Assembly: GCA_017623595.1 (NCBI GenBank)
Contig: JAGAOU010000085.1
Location: forward strand, 1-63,096
Direction of reading: 5' to 3'
DNA length: 63,096 nucleotides
Source: Clostridia bacterium
GTDB lineage: Bacteria; Bacillota; Clostridia; Oscillospirales; UBA644
The notes under the pieces are model-generated. The model saw only the letters and a list, made by a program, of their open reading frames with translations. It was not told the origin of the DNA and ran no database searches. A program made the translations under genes and the position numbers. How positions within the stretch are numbered: the stretch's first letter is position 1; each line of letters starts with the position of its first letter. Positions 47,140 through 56,628 of the stretch are shown in pieces.

Positions 47140-50100
47140 ATGAATCTTCCCGTGTCCTCCCGTCGTAATTTCGTTTTTTGGACGGTCTGCATTGCCGCCG
47201 CACTGGTTGCCGTGATCGTTACGGTGATCCTTGCCGTCTTCCTTGCGCCGCCCCCTGCGGAAGCCCTCCGCTTGGATCAAACGGAATTGACCATTGTTTC
47301 CTTCTCCGAGTCTCCTCGGCTGGAGGTCACCTTTGTGCCGGAGGACGCTGTGGCGGAGGCATTGGTATGGTCCTCTTCTGATGCCTCCGTGGTTTCCGTG
47401 TCCGGGGACGGACGTTTGACCCCGCATGCAAACGGAACCGCCACCGTTACCGTGGCCACCCAATCCGGCGCTCTTCAGGCGCAGTGTGTGGTAACGGTCA
47501 GCGTGATCACCCGCCTGGATATTACGGAACAGGAGCTGTATGTTCCTATCGGGGTTACCCGTGCTTTGAGTTATCTGTCCGATCCCGCTCCCGAGCAGTT
47601 GGATCCCACCCGTCTGGTCTGGACATCCTCCGATCCCTCCGTTGTCACTGTCGATCCCTACGGAAAGGTGACAGGAATTTCCCTCGGACGAGCACAGATC
47701 ACCCTGACATCCTCGGAAGGGGATGTGACCGATACCTGTACCGTAGTGATCACCGAGAATGTTCCTTTGGAAGGGCTTTCCTTTGATGTGACCGAATTTA
47801 CCTTCCGTAATTTGGAGGATACCCTGGTTCTTACGCCGATTTATCAGCCGGAGAACACCTCTCAGCGGGAACTTCAATGGATGTCCACCAATGAGCAGGT
47901 TGCTACTGTCGATCCCTTGACGGGAAAGGTAACTCCTCTTTCCAACGGAACGGTTTCGATCATCGCAAAGAGTCTTTACGGGGAGATTATGGCCACTTGT
48001 GAGATTACTGTGGAGCAATCGGTTCCCTTGACGGGGATCTCTCTTTCCAAAAATTCCTATACCTTTTCCGGGCTGAAGCAGACCTATCTGATCGCGCCCG
48101 TTTTTGAACCGATCAACGCCAGCAACAAAACGATCCTCTGGACCTCCTCCGATCCTTCGGTTGCTACCGTGTCCGAGCAGGGACTGGTTACCTCGGTGAA
48201 AAAAGGGGAGACGGTGATTCGCCTTGTCTCCGAGGAGGGCGGCTTTACTGCGGAATTTAAAGTGATTGTTGATCCCGTTGACCGTGTTTCCGTGACGGGA
48301 GTATCCCTGTCGAATTATACCGTGGTTTTGGATGCTTTGGGAAAAACGCATAAGCTGACCGCCACCGTGCGACCTGCCAATGCTTCGGAGAAGGGGGTTC
48401 GCTATACTTCCAACAACAGCGCCGTTGCCACCGTTTCCTCCGACGGTCTGATCACGGGCACCGGTTATGGAACCACTCAGATTGTCGCCACTTCTGTGGA
48501 TGGCGGTTACAGTGAAATCTGCACCGTTACGGTGAATGCGCCTGTCATTGAAATCCCCCCCATTCAGACTACGGAATACACACAGGGCGTTTGGGTTGCT
48601 ACTGTTGCGAATATTGATTTTCCCTCTAAAATCGGTCTCTCCGCCGAGGAATTGAAGGGGGAAATCGACACCATCATGAACAATGTGGCGTCCCTTGGGC
48701 TGAATACCGTTTATTTTCAGGTGCGCCCCTCGGGAGACGCATTGTATCCCTCCGAATATTATCCCTCCTCTTATTATGTGGTAGAAAAGCAGGGGGATGC
48801 CCTCCCGCTGGACATTTTGGCCTATGCCATCGAGGCGGCCCATGCCCGTGGGTTGGAATTCCATGCCTGGATCAATCCCTACCGTGTTACCAATGCCTCC
48901 AATCTGACGGTCAAGGATCTTGCGGAATCCAACCCTGCCAAAAAGCATCCCGAATGGGTTCTGACCGACGGAAAAAAGCTCTATCTGAATCCGGGGCTTC
49001 CCGAGGTGCGCCGGTATATTGTGGACGGCGTTTTGGAGATTGTTGAGAAGTACGATGTGGATGGAATCCATTTCGACGACTATTTCTATCCCGAAGTCAA
49101 TGAGCATTATGACGATTCCGCCGCTTATGCAGCCTACGGCAACGGAATGACTCTGGCGGATTGGCGGCGTGCAAACAACGATGCGTTGGTTAAAGCGGTC
49201 TATGATGCCGTCAAGTCCAATGATGCCTCGGTTCAGTTCGGAATCAGCCCCGCCGCCGTATGGGCGCTGAAGTATTATCAGCCCGACGGTGTGGATATCA
49301 AGGCAGCTCATCAGACCTACTCCGAAGCCTTTGCCGACACTCGTAAATGGGTCAAGGAGGGATGGTTGGATTATATCTGTCCTCAGGTTTATTTCCAACG
49401 CAACCACTCCACCGCCCCCTTTGCCCCCATTGTGGATTGGTGGAATGAAACGGTGAAGGGAACCGATGTCCGCCTTTATATCGGCATCGGTGCCTATCGT
49501 TGCGAGGATACCGCCGCCTACAAGACGGGGGAAGAGATCCCTGCCCAATTGGATTATCTGGAAACCAAGGATCAGGTTAAGGGCGCCGTTTTCTACAACT
49601 ATACATCCCTCAAGAAGAATTATGCAGGTGTGGGGGACGATGTGAAGGATCGGTATTATATCGAGCCCATCAGCACTACTTTGCAATTCAATCAATCCTC
49701 CATTACCGTGGATGCGTCCTATTCTTCTACGTATATCGTCGGGGTCTCCGATCCCAATTTCCCCCTCTATGCGGACGGGAAAATTGTGGATCGCACCCGA
49801 GAGGGCTATTTCTCCTATCCTGTGACCCTTACGGGAACCAAAACTGTTGTCACCTTCAAGCATAAGGACAAGTCTGTGGACTATGTTATTACCCGCACTC
49901 CCTCGGGGGGAAGCAGCGGCAATTATCTGAAGACCTACAGCTTTGCTGCGGATTCCTTTACCCCCTCCTATGATGTGGCAGACAAGTCCGGGGTTGAGAT
50001 TTCCTTCTCCTGTGTGGCTCCCGCAGGCTCCGAGGTTCGGGTGCAGATCGGGAATTATACCGTTCCCCTTGCCACCAAAACGAAGGATCCAAACAATGGA

Positions 50101-51336
50101 AAATATCTGAAGGCCACCTATACCGGAACCTTGATTCTTCCTCAGATTGACGGCAACGGCAACGGAACCATGGGTTATCCCGTGTTCCACGCTTCCCGCA
50201 AGGGGGAAACGGTCAGTTATTCCCCCGGCTGTTTGGTGGAGATCATCAACGATCCCTCCACCTATGCCATGGAAGTGATTACCGATAAGTCGGATATTCG
50301 TCCCAATCTTGCGGTGGATCCCGATTTGTATTATATCGCCACCGAGGGCGCAAAGGTCAATGTGGTGTCTAAGTCGGACGGTACGGTTAAAATGACCAAC
50401 GGCATGTATATGTCGGTGTCCGATGTTGCGACCCTGGACAAGCCCTTCGGCTTGACTGCGGTCAAAGAAACTTCCATGAGCCTTTTGGGGAAATATACCG
50501 TTCTGTCCCTCAAGATGACCGACAAAGCTTTCCATACCGTCTGGATGGACAATGAGTTTGTTCAGATCACGTTGTACGGAATTTCGGGGGATGTTCCCTC
50601 CTTTGCCGTAGGCGAAAATCCCCTCTTTGCCTCCTCTTCTGTGGAGAGGGTAGATGCGACCACCGTCCGTATCACCCTTACATACAAGGCTGCAAAACAT
50701 ATTTACGGCTATTACTGCACCTTTGACGGAACCAATCTTTATATCAACTTCCGCAATCCCGTCACCCTCGCCGAAGGGGATAAGCCCCTCACCGGCGTTG
50801 TGATCTCTCTGGACCCCGGTCACAGTCAGAATTCCGGTGCGGTCCGCCTCCACAACGGTAAGGAGATCTGGGAATCGAATTTGAATCTTGATCTGTCCCG
50901 CCGCACGGCCGAGAAGCTGCGCGCTTTGGGTGCCACGGTGATCCTGACCCATGAAGGAGAGCAGACCTACTCTCTGGACGAGTTGATTGTTCAGTACCGT
51001 GCCCTTGCCCCCGATGCCAATGTTTCCATCCATTTCAATTCTGCCGATGTGCTTGTTTCGGGCACGGAAACCTTTTGGTGCTATGGTAACAGTCAGCTTT
51101 TGGGCGAAAAGGTGCTCAACACCTTTTGTGATCTTACGGGCTTTACCGCACGTAAAAATATGTGTGACTATTACAAGGTTTCCCGTCTTTGTGAGTTCCC
51201 CTCTATTCTTTTTGAAACCGCTTATATGTCCAATCCCAAGGATTTGGCTTATTTTATGAAGGATTCCAATATGGACATTGCCGCCAACGCCATTGCTCAG
51301 GGAATTCTGGAATTTTTCCGTGAACAAAACAACTGA
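47140..51336 (+). CDS. Exported multidomain cell-wall hydrolase: five Ig-like (BIG2), GHL10 glycoside hydrolase and amidase_3
   Basis: A 1398-residue protein with an N-terminal membrane anchor or uncleaved signal (about 10-35). Five BIG2 domains follow (about 43-120, 122-206, 208-293, 295-380 and 384-468). A GHL10/DUF187 domain spans about 478-825, with TQGVWVATV, FHAWINPYR (574-582) and DGIHFDDYFYP (D646, D647). A region of about 390 residues follows with no recognised domain, and a C-terminal N-acetylmuramoyl-L-alanine amidase (amidase_3) runs from 1219: DPGH (H1228), E1245, SIHFNS (H1298) and catalytic E1359. GHL10 relatives such as DigH cut glycan strands stripped of peptides by amidases, so both steps may occur on one chain. 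It lacks its own promoter and follows alaS-hit. Confidence 0.92.
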   Translation: MNLPVSSRRNFVFWTVCIAAALVAVIVTVILAVFLAPPPAEALRLDQTELTIVSFSESPRLEVTFVPEDAVAEALVWSSSDASVVSVSGDGRLTPHANGTATVTVATQSGALQAQCVVTVSVITRLDITEQELYVPIGVTRALSYLSDPAPEQLDPTRLVWTSSDPSVVTVDPYGKVTGISLGRAQITLTSSEGDVTDTCTVVITENVPLEGLSFDVTEFTFRNLEDTLVLTPIYQPENTSQRELQWMSTNEQVATVDPLTGKVTPLSNGTVSIIAKSLYGEIMATCEITVEQSVPLTGISLSKNSYTFSGLKQTYLIAPVFEPINASNKTILWTSSDPSVATVSEQGLVTSVKKGETVIRLVSEEGGFTAEFKVIVDPVDRVSVTGVSLSNYTVVLDALGKTHKLTATVRPANASEKGVRYTSNNSAVATVSSDGLITGTGYGTTQIVATSVDGGYSEICTVTVNAPVIEIPPIQTTEYTQGVWVATVANIDFPSKIGLSAEELKGEIDTIMNNVASLGLNTVYFQVRPSGDALYPSEYYPSSYYVVEKQGDALPLDILAYAIEAAHARGLEFHAWINPYRVTNASNLTVKDLAESNPAKKHPEWVLTDGKKLYLNPGLPEVRRYIVDGVLEIVEKYDVDGIHFDDYFYPEVNEHYDDSAAYAAYGNGMTLADWRRANNDALVKAVYDAVKSNDASVQFGISPAAVWALKYYQPDGVDIKAAHQTYSEAFADTRKWVKEGWLDYICPQVYFQRNHSTAPFAPIVDWWNETVKGTDVRLYIGIGAYRCEDTAAYKTGEEIPAQLDYLETKDQVKGAVFYNYTSLKKNYAGVGDDVKDRYYIEPISTTLQFNQSSITVDASYSSTYIVGVSDPNFPLYADGKIVDRTREGYFSYPVTLTGTKTVVTFKHKDKSVDYVITRTPSGGSSGNYLKTYSFAADSFTPSYDVADKSGVEISFSCVAPAGSEVRVQIGNYTVPLATKTKDPNNGKYLKATYTGTLILPQIDGNGNGTMGYPVFHASRKGETVSYSPGCLVEIINDPSTYAMEVITDKSDIRPNLAVDPDLYYIATEGAKVNVVSKSDGTVKMTNGMYMSVSDVATLDKPFGLTAVKETSMSLLGKYTVLSLKMTDKAFHTVWMDNEFVQITLYGISGDVPSFAVGENPLFASSSVERVDATTVRITLTYKAAKHIYGYYCTFDGTNLYINFRNPVTLAEGDKPLTGVVISLDPGHSQNSGAVRLHNGKEIWESNLNLDLSRRTAEKLRALGATVILTHEGEQTYSLDELIVQYRALAPDANVSIHFNSADVLVSGTETFWCYGNSQLLGEKVLNTFCDLTGFTARKNMCDYYKVSRLCEFPSILFETAYMSNPKDLAYFMKDSNMDIAANAIAQGILEFFREQNN

Positions 51337-51359
51337 TAACTAAAAAGGAGTTTTTTGTC

Positions 51360-52766
51360 ATGCGTAACGCACATCCCCGTTATCTTTGCTATCCCTCGGT
51401 TGTCTGTGTCGGAAAGGAGACTACGGTTCGTATTTTTCCGCACGATGTCAGTCGCCGTTTTTCTGCCGAGAAGGAATATCAACTGAAGGTTCTCGGTTTG
51501 CAGGAGGATCAGTTGGACTATCACGAGCCTCTTGCTTTGGATTATCCCTGCAAGGTGGAGAACGGTTGTCTTGTCTTCACCTATGCCTTCGATATGGAAC
51601 AGCAGTACACCGTTATGTTTTGCGAAAAGGGCGGTAAGCCTACCAAGATTTCCATGTACGCCGTGAAGGAGGATCTCTATGCCCTGCGTCCTTTGAAGGG
51701 GGATTTGCACACCCATTCCTGGTATTCCGACGGTCAGGACGGCGTTTCCATGACGCCTGCCGATTATCGGGAAGAGGGCTTTGATTTCTTCTCTTTGACC
51801 GACCACAATCGTATGTACACCTCCCAATTGGCCGCCGATCTTTATGACGGCGTTCCCCTGGGAATGCACATTATGCGCGGCGAAGAGGTTCATACCCCCG
51901 GCTCCATGCTCCATATCGTCCACGTCGGTGGCAAGGAGAGTGTTTGCGATCGTTATATTCACCATCGGGAGGAATTTGAAGCTGAGGTTGCGGAGGTTGA
52001 AAAGGGGTTGACTCATGTTTGTGAGCAATACCGTCACCGTGTGGCCATGGCAAAATGGGCCTGCGAAAGCATCCGTAAAGCGGGCGGGCTTGCTATTTTT
52101 GCTCATCCCTGCTGGATGCCCCGTCGCTATAATGTGACCGACGAATTCCGTGATATTCTGTTCGATGAAAAAATTTTTGATGCCTTTGAGTTGCTCAACG
52201 GCATCCATTGCCGCTATAACAACATGCAGGTGGCTCTCTGGCAGGAGCAGGCATTGAAGGGCAACGCGCTCCCCATTGTGGGAAGCAGCGATTCTCATAA
52301 TCATGATAGCGACACCGATGGATTTGCCCATCGCTTCACCTTGGTGTTTGCGAAGGAAAACGATACCGAATCCATTCTTTCTGCCATTCGCAAGGGCTAT
52401 TCCGTGGCGGGAGAGCATCCCAAGGGCGATCAGCACGAGGTCCGTTTCTACGGCTCCATGCGCTTGGTTCGCTTTGCCCACTTCCTTTATGAAAATTACT
52501 TTAACGAAACCTGGCGTCTCTGTGTCGGAGAAGGAATTCTCATGCGTCGCTATGCGCAAGGGGAAGATGTGGCAGAGTCTCTTACCGCACTGGCCGATTC
52601 CGTGGAGAATTTCTATAAGAAGTATTACGGAATCACTCCCGTTGAAGGTTTAGAGCCCCGTGTTCAGACCTTCCTTGACCGTTGTCTCGATGCTCAGCGC
52701 ACTTTGGGCCCCGCAACCAAGGGAAGCTTTATTACCATTTACGGTGGGAACGAACGCAGAGAGTAA
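51360..52766 (+). CDS. PHP-domain metallohydrolase (CehA/McbA-like)
   Basis: A 468-residue protein without a signal peptide. After an N-terminal beta-rich domain (about 1-110), a PHP phosphoesterase domain begins with KGDLHTHSWYSDG (H117, H119 as metal ligands), followed by SLTDHNRM, FAHPCWMP and GSSDSHNHD. The C-terminal approximately 120 residues are helical. Such proteins hydrolyse phosphoesters or related bonds with a metal cluster, but the substrate is unknown. AAAGGAG precedes the ATG. It lies between the cell-wall hydrolase and a GtrA-type membrane protein. Confidence 0.88.
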   Translation: MRNAHPRYLCYPSVVCVGKETTVRIFPHDVSRRFSAEKEYQLKVLGLQEDQLDYHEPLALDYPCKVENGCLVFTYAFDMEQQYTVMFCEKGGKPTKISMYAVKEDLYALRPLKGDLHTHSWYSDGQDGVSMTPADYREEGFDFFSLTDHNRMYTSQLAADLYDGVPLGMHIMRGEEVHTPGSMLHIVHVGGKESVCDRYIHHREEFEAEVAEVEKGLTHVCEQYRHRVAMAKWACESIRKAGGLAIFAHPCWMPRRYNVTDEFRDILFDEKIFDAFELLNGIHCRYNNMQVALWQEQALKGNALPIVGSSDSHNHDSDTDGFAHRFTLVFAKENDTESILSAIRKGYSVAGEHPKGDQHEVRFYGSMRLVRFAHFLYENYFNETWRLCVGEGILMRRYAQGEDVAESLTALADSVENFYKKYYGITPVEGLEPRVQTFLDRCLDAQRTLGPATKGSFITIYGGNERRE

Positions 52767-52780
52767 GGGAGATTATCGGT

Positions 52781-53197
52781 ATGGAAACTCGTAAAAAATC
52801 CCTTCTTCAGGTTTTGAAATTTACACTGTTTTCCGTTTCTGCCGGTTTGATCCAAGTGGGCTCCTTTGCCCTTTTGGAGTTGTTTATTCAGGATTATTGG
52901 ATCCCCTATCTGATTTCCCTGACTCTTTCGGTGTTGTGGAATTTTACCCTCAACCGTCGTTATACCTTTAAATCCGCCGCCAATGTTCCCATCGCCATGC
53001 TGAAGGTATTCGGCTTTTATCTGGTCTTCACACCTCTCTCCACCTGGCTTGGAAATCTGGCGGAGGGTGCGGGAGTGCAGGATTTTCTGATCCTGGCGGT
53101 GACCATGGTCTCCAACTTTCTCCTCGAATTTCTCTTTTGTAAATTTGTGGTCTATCGGGGGACGGAAAACACGCTGAATCAGAGAAAAAAAGAATAA
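52781..53197 (+). CDS. GtrA family membrane protein
   Basis: A 138-residue protein with four transmembrane helices, characteristic of GtrA-like flippases or accessory proteins for lipid-linked sugars. The NFTLNRRYTF motif in the second loop and the C-terminal FLLEFLFCKFVVYR are typical. The ATG at 52781 follows AAGGGAG; the frame continues upstream inside the PHP gene without a start signal. No glycosyltransferase lies beside it, but its position next to a cell-wall hydrolase fits an envelope-glycan role. Confidence 0.88.
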   Translation: METRKKSLLQVLKFTLFSVSAGLIQVGSFALLELFIQDYWIPYLISLTLSVLWNFTLNRRYTFKSAANVPIAMLKVFGFYLVFTPLSTWLGNLAEGAGVQDFLILAVTMVSNFLLEFLFCKFVVYRGTENTLNQRKKE

Positions 53198-53201
53198 AAA
53201 C

Positions 53202-53232
53202 AAGGACAGAGAATCCGGGATTCTCTGTCCTT
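53202..53232. terminator. Bidirectional terminator between convergent operons
   Basis: AAGGACAGAGAATCC pairs with GGATTCTCTGTCCTT almost without a loop. The plus strand continues ACTGTTTTTT. On the minus strand the stem is followed by a long T-rich tract, so the rimI operon is also stopped here. Confidence 0.9.
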
Positions 53233-53249
53233 ACTGTTTTTTATCTGTT

Positions 53250-53681
53250 TTACAGTTCGATTCCCATGCCGATGGCGTCTTCCACGGGCTTCTGATAGAA
53301 CCGCTTGCGACGCCCCAGCTCGGAAAAGCCGCACTTTTGATAGAGTTTCCGAGCGGCAGTGTTGGATTCCCGCACGTCCAGATAGGCAATCTTTGCCCCG
53401 TCCTGCTTCAGATATTGCAGAAGGGCGGTCAGAAAGTCTGTTCCGATGCCCTTTCCGCGCAGATCTCCCCGCACGGTGAAGGAGGTGATCTCCGCCTCAT
53501 CCATCACCCGAAACAGTACGCAATGGCCAAGAATATTATCCTCATCCTTCCATATTATAATGCGGAAGGTGTCGTTTTGAAGCAGTTTGTGAAGTTCCTC
53601 TTGGGAAAGGGGAAAGGCAAAGGTCTGCTCTAACTGCGCTACGGTTTCCAAATCCCGCTCTTCGGCAAGTCTCAGCTCCAT
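53250..53681 (-). CDS. rimI: Ribosomal-protein-alanine N-acetyltransferase (RimI-type GNAT)
   Basis: A 143-residue GNAT acetyltransferase. The acetyl-CoA loop RGDLRGKGIGTDFL (R/Q-x-x-G-x-G/A type), YLDVRESNTAARKLYQKCGF and the N-terminal IRLAEE-like strand identify a RimI-type enzyme that acetylates protein N-termini, in known cases ribosomal protein S18. The start overlaps the upstream phosphatase by 10 bp and has GGAGGG before it. It is not beside tsaB or tsaD as in many Firmicutes. Confidence 0.9.
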   Translation of the reverse strand: MELRLAEERDLETVAQLEQTFAFPLSQEELHKLLQNDTFRIIIWKDEDNILGHCVLFRVMDEAEITSFTVRGDLRGKGIGTDFLTALLQYLKQDGAKIAYLDVRESNTAARKLYQKCGFSELGRRKRFYQKPVEDAIGMGIEL

Positions 53682-54109
53682 GCGCCGCCCTCCGTCCGTG
53701 CCTCGATGGCATTGTGAATCTGCTTTGCGCAGGCCAAATAATCGTCCTCCGTTCCTCCGTAGGGGTCTCGGATACCCTCGGAGCTAATGGGGGATATTTT
53801 TTCGCTCATTTGCGGAAAAAGCATTTTCAACAATGCCGCCTGATCTTCCGTCATGGTGACAATGAAATCTGCTTGCCCCAACATCTGCGGTGTTACCTGA
53901 CGGGAAATGTGGTGGGAAAGATCAATGTCGTACAGTTTCTTTGCCGCAAACACCGATTTTGCATTTACCGGGCTTCCGTCGGCCTGCAATCCCGCGCTTT
54001 GTGCACGGTAATCCATGCCCAGTTGTTCGAACCTTGCACGGGCAAAGCCCTCTGCCATGGGGGAACGGCAGGTGTTTCCCGTGCAGAGAAAGAGAATGTT
54101 TTTTGTCAT
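53672..54109 (-). CDS. Low-molecular-weight protein tyrosine (arginine) phosphatase
   Basis: A 145-residue enzyme with the LMW-PTP signature CTGNTCRSPMAEG near the N-terminus and the general acid in DPYGGTEDDY near residue 116. The Thr following the first residues of the P-loop (CTGNTCR) is the arrangement seen in YwlE-type protein-arginine phosphatases, so protein arginine phosphatase is a plausible function alongside tyrosine phosphatase. It overlaps polA by 4 bp and rimI by 10 bp. Confidence 0.9.
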   Translation of the reverse strand: MTKNILFLCTGNTCRSPMAEGFARARFEQLGMDYRAQSAGLQADGSPVNAKSVFAAKKLYDIDLSHHISRQVTPQMLGQADFIVTMTEDQAALLKMLFPQMSEKISPISSEGIRDPYGGTEDDYLACAKQIHNAIEARTEGGAWS

Positions 54110-56592
54110 TTTGCATCAAACCAATTCTTTGCAATATTGGATTCCACTGTCAGAGGAACCTTGAGTTTTGCCGCCGATTCCATTTCCTCCACCAGCATTT
54201 TTGCGGCCCGTTCCGCTTCGTTGTCGGGGGCTTCTAAAATCAATTCGTCGTGGATCTGCAGGATCAGTCGGGTTTTCATTCCCTCTTCTTTCAGACGGCG
54301 GTCGATTTTGACCATGGCATATTTGATCAGATCTGCGGCGGTGCCCTGAATGGGGGCGTTCATGCAGACCCGCTCTCCGAAGGCCTTCAAATGTCCGTTT
54401 GCCTTTAGCTCGGGAACATAGCGACGGCGATGGAAGACCGTCTCCACATAGCCGTGCTCTTTTCCGAATTCCACGGAATTCTGCATAAAATCCCGCACGC
54501 CCGTGTAGGTTGCAAGGTATGCGTCGATATACCGCTTCGCTTCCTTGCGGGGGATTTTCAGATCCTGCCCCAGAGAATAATCTCCGATGCCGTAAACAAT
54601 GCCGAAGTTTACCGCCTTGGCCCGACTTCTCAGCTGAGGCGTGATCATTTCGGGCGCCAAATCAAAGACCTGAGATGCGGTGGCCGTGTGAATGTCTTCC
54701 CCGTCATTGAAGGCCTGCTGTATCACCTTGTCGTCTGCGATGTGGGCGAGAATCCGCAACTCTACCTGGGAGTAGTCTGCGTCCACCAGCGAATACCCTT
54801 CTTCCGCCGAAAAAGCACGGCGCAGCTGCCGCCCCAATTCGGTGCGGATGGGAATGTTCTGCAGGTTCGGCTCCACACTGCTGATGCGTCCCGTCTGTGT
54901 CACGGTTTGCATGAACACCGTATGGATTCGCCCATCTTCTTCGATTTTATCCGCAAGGCCGTCGGCATAGGTGGATTTTAATTTTGCCACCCGTCGGCAA
55001 TCAATGATGGCTTGTGCAATGGGGTGATGATTGACCAGTTTTTCCAGAGTGTCATTATCGGTGGAATATCCTGTTTTTGTCTTTTTTCCCGCAGGCAGAA
55101 GCAGGTCGGTGAAAAGAACCTCGCTCAACTGCTTGGGGGAATAAATGTTGAACTCTTTCCCCGCCAGGTCATAGACCGTCTGCTCCAGTCGGATCAGGTG
55201 CTCTCCCAAATCCTTGCTGAATTTTTCCAGAAATTCCTTGTCGGCTTTGAATCCCAGATCTTCCATCCGTGCTAAAACGGTGGTGAGGGGAAGCTCGATG
55301 TTGTAGTACAAAAAGTCTGCGTTGTTCTCCTTCAGTTCCGCCGCCAGCTTGTCCCGAAGACGGGGCAGAAGGGCGGGAAACTGTGCCGTCGTGGCAGAAA
55401 TGTTCAATTCTTTTTCGCTGATGGTCTCGGGATTTTTCGATGCCCGTGTGGGATCCAGCACATAAAGGGCGGTCATTGTGTCAAAAACGCACCGATGCTC
55501 CAGCTCCCGGTGCTCCATTTCCCGAATTAACGGCTTTGCGTCGTGAGCAATGAATTCTCTGCCCGAAAGCTGCTTCAAAAGCTCCTCGGTCAAGGGCGCG
55601 GTGTGGATCACGTTGTCGCAATAGACCGACAGAATCTCTCCGTCAAACATAATCGCAAGATCCCCCTCGGGAAGAGCCCCTTCCAGAGGCCGAATCTCGG
55701 GAGCAACAAATTCTTCTTTTTTCTCCTCCTTCAGGGAAAGATCGAATTTTGCCGCCAGCTTTGCCAGTTGATATTTTTCGAACAGGGCGGAAAGGGCCTC
55801 TCCGTTTGGCTCCTTGACCGACAAATCTCCCGTGTCGATGGGTTGATCTGTGATGATGGTGCCCAGTTTCTTGCTCAGATAGGCGGAATCCCTTCCGTTC
55901 TCCATTTTGGTCTTCAATGCGCCCTTCAGTTCTTCTGTGTGGGTAAAAATATTATCCAATGTTTCGTATTGGTGCAGCAGATTGAGGGCGGTTTTTTCAC
56001 CCACTCCCGCAACTCCGGGAATACGGTCGGAGGAGTCCCCCATCAGTGCTTTCAGATCAATCATCTGAGCAGGGGAGAGGCCGTATTTTTCCTGCAAGGT
56101 TTCCTTATTATAGAGGGTGTCTGCGGGACCTTTGGGAGTGGTCGTTGCAAGGCGCACCACCACAAGGTCGGAAATCAACTGCAGGGTGTCCCTGTCACCG
56201 GTGACGATGACGCATTCCTCGCCTGCCTGCTCCGCATCTCTGCTGAGGATTCCGATGATGTCATCCGCTTCCAAACCCGCCTGCTCAAAACGGGCAATGC
56301 CCATGGCATCCAAAAACTCCTTGACCACGGGAAACTGCTCCCGCAACTCCTCGGGCATGGCACGTCGCCCCGCCTTGTAATCGGTATACAGTTCATGACG
56401 GTAGGTGGGTGCCTTGACGTCAAAGGCAACGCAGATCTCGTCGGGACGGTCTTCCTCGATGTGTCGAAGCAAAATATTGAAAAATCCGTAAATGGCGTTT
56501 GTGTGGAATCCGTCCTTGTTGGACAAAAGGGGTATTCCGTAAAAGGCGCGGTTGAGGATACTGTTTCCGTCCACCAGCATGCGTTTTTTCAT
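54106..56592 (-). CDS. polA: DNA polymerase I
   Basis: An 828-residue repair and Okazaki-fragment polymerase. 5'-3' exonuclease domain about 1-290 (VDGNSILNRAFYG, GEKTALNLL), then a reduced 3'-5' exonuclease-like domain that lacks the usual metal-binding DxE motif. A-family polymerase domain about 450-828 with motif A VDADYSQVELR, motif B RSRAKAVNFGIVYG and motif C IHDELILEA. Proofreading is probably lost, as in Bacillus. A GAGAGGT ribosome-binding site precedes the ATG. First gene of polA-phosphatase-rimI. Confidence 0.96.
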   Translation of the reverse strand: MKKRMLVDGNSILNRAFYGIPLLSNKDGFHTNAIYGFFNILLRHIEEDRPDEICVAFDVKAPTYRHELYTDYKAGRRAMPEELREQFPVVKEFLDAMGIARFEQAGLEADDIIGILSRDAEQAGEECVIVTGDRDTLQLISDLVVVRLATTTPKGPADTLYNKETLQEKYGLSPAQMIDLKALMGDSSDRIPGVAGVGEKTALNLLHQYETLDNIFTHTEELKGALKTKMENGRDSAYLSKKLGTIITDQPIDTGDLSVKEPNGEALSALFEKYQLAKLAAKFDLSLKEEKKEEFVAPEIRPLEGALPEGDLAIMFDGEILSVYCDNVIHTAPLTEELLKQLSGREFIAHDAKPLIREMEHRELEHRCVFDTMTALYVLDPTRASKNPETISEKELNISATTAQFPALLPRLRDKLAAELKENNADFLYYNIELPLTTVLARMEDLGFKADKEFLEKFSKDLGEHLIRLEQTVYDLAGKEFNIYSPKQLSEVLFTDLLLPAGKKTKTGYSTDNDTLEKLVNHHPIAQAIIDCRRVAKLKSTYADGLADKIEEDGRIHTVFMQTVTQTGRISSVEPNLQNIPIRTELGRQLRRAFSAEEGYSLVDADYSQVELRILAHIADDKVIQQAFNDGEDIHTATASQVFDLAPEMITPQLRSRAKAVNFGIVYGIGDYSLGQDLKIPRKEAKRYIDAYLATYTGVRDFMQNSVEFGKEHGYVETVFHRRRYVPELKANGHLKAFGERVCMNAPIQGTAADLIKYAMVKIDRRLKEEGMKTRLILQIHDELILEAPDNEAERAAKMLVEEMESAAKLKVPLTVESNIAKNWFDAK

Positions 56593-56628
56593 CGTTTGGA
56601 CCTCTCTGTTTGTTTTTTGTCTTCCTTT

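Noticed and set aside
47134-51327. An open frame of about 1397 codons on the minus strand, almost the mirror of the wall-hydrolase gene
   Set aside because: The translation is rich in Gly, His and Ile with no domain, and there is no ribosome-binding site or promoter. It arises because stop codons are rare in that antisense frame with this codon usage. The plus strand has clear domains and catalytic residues.
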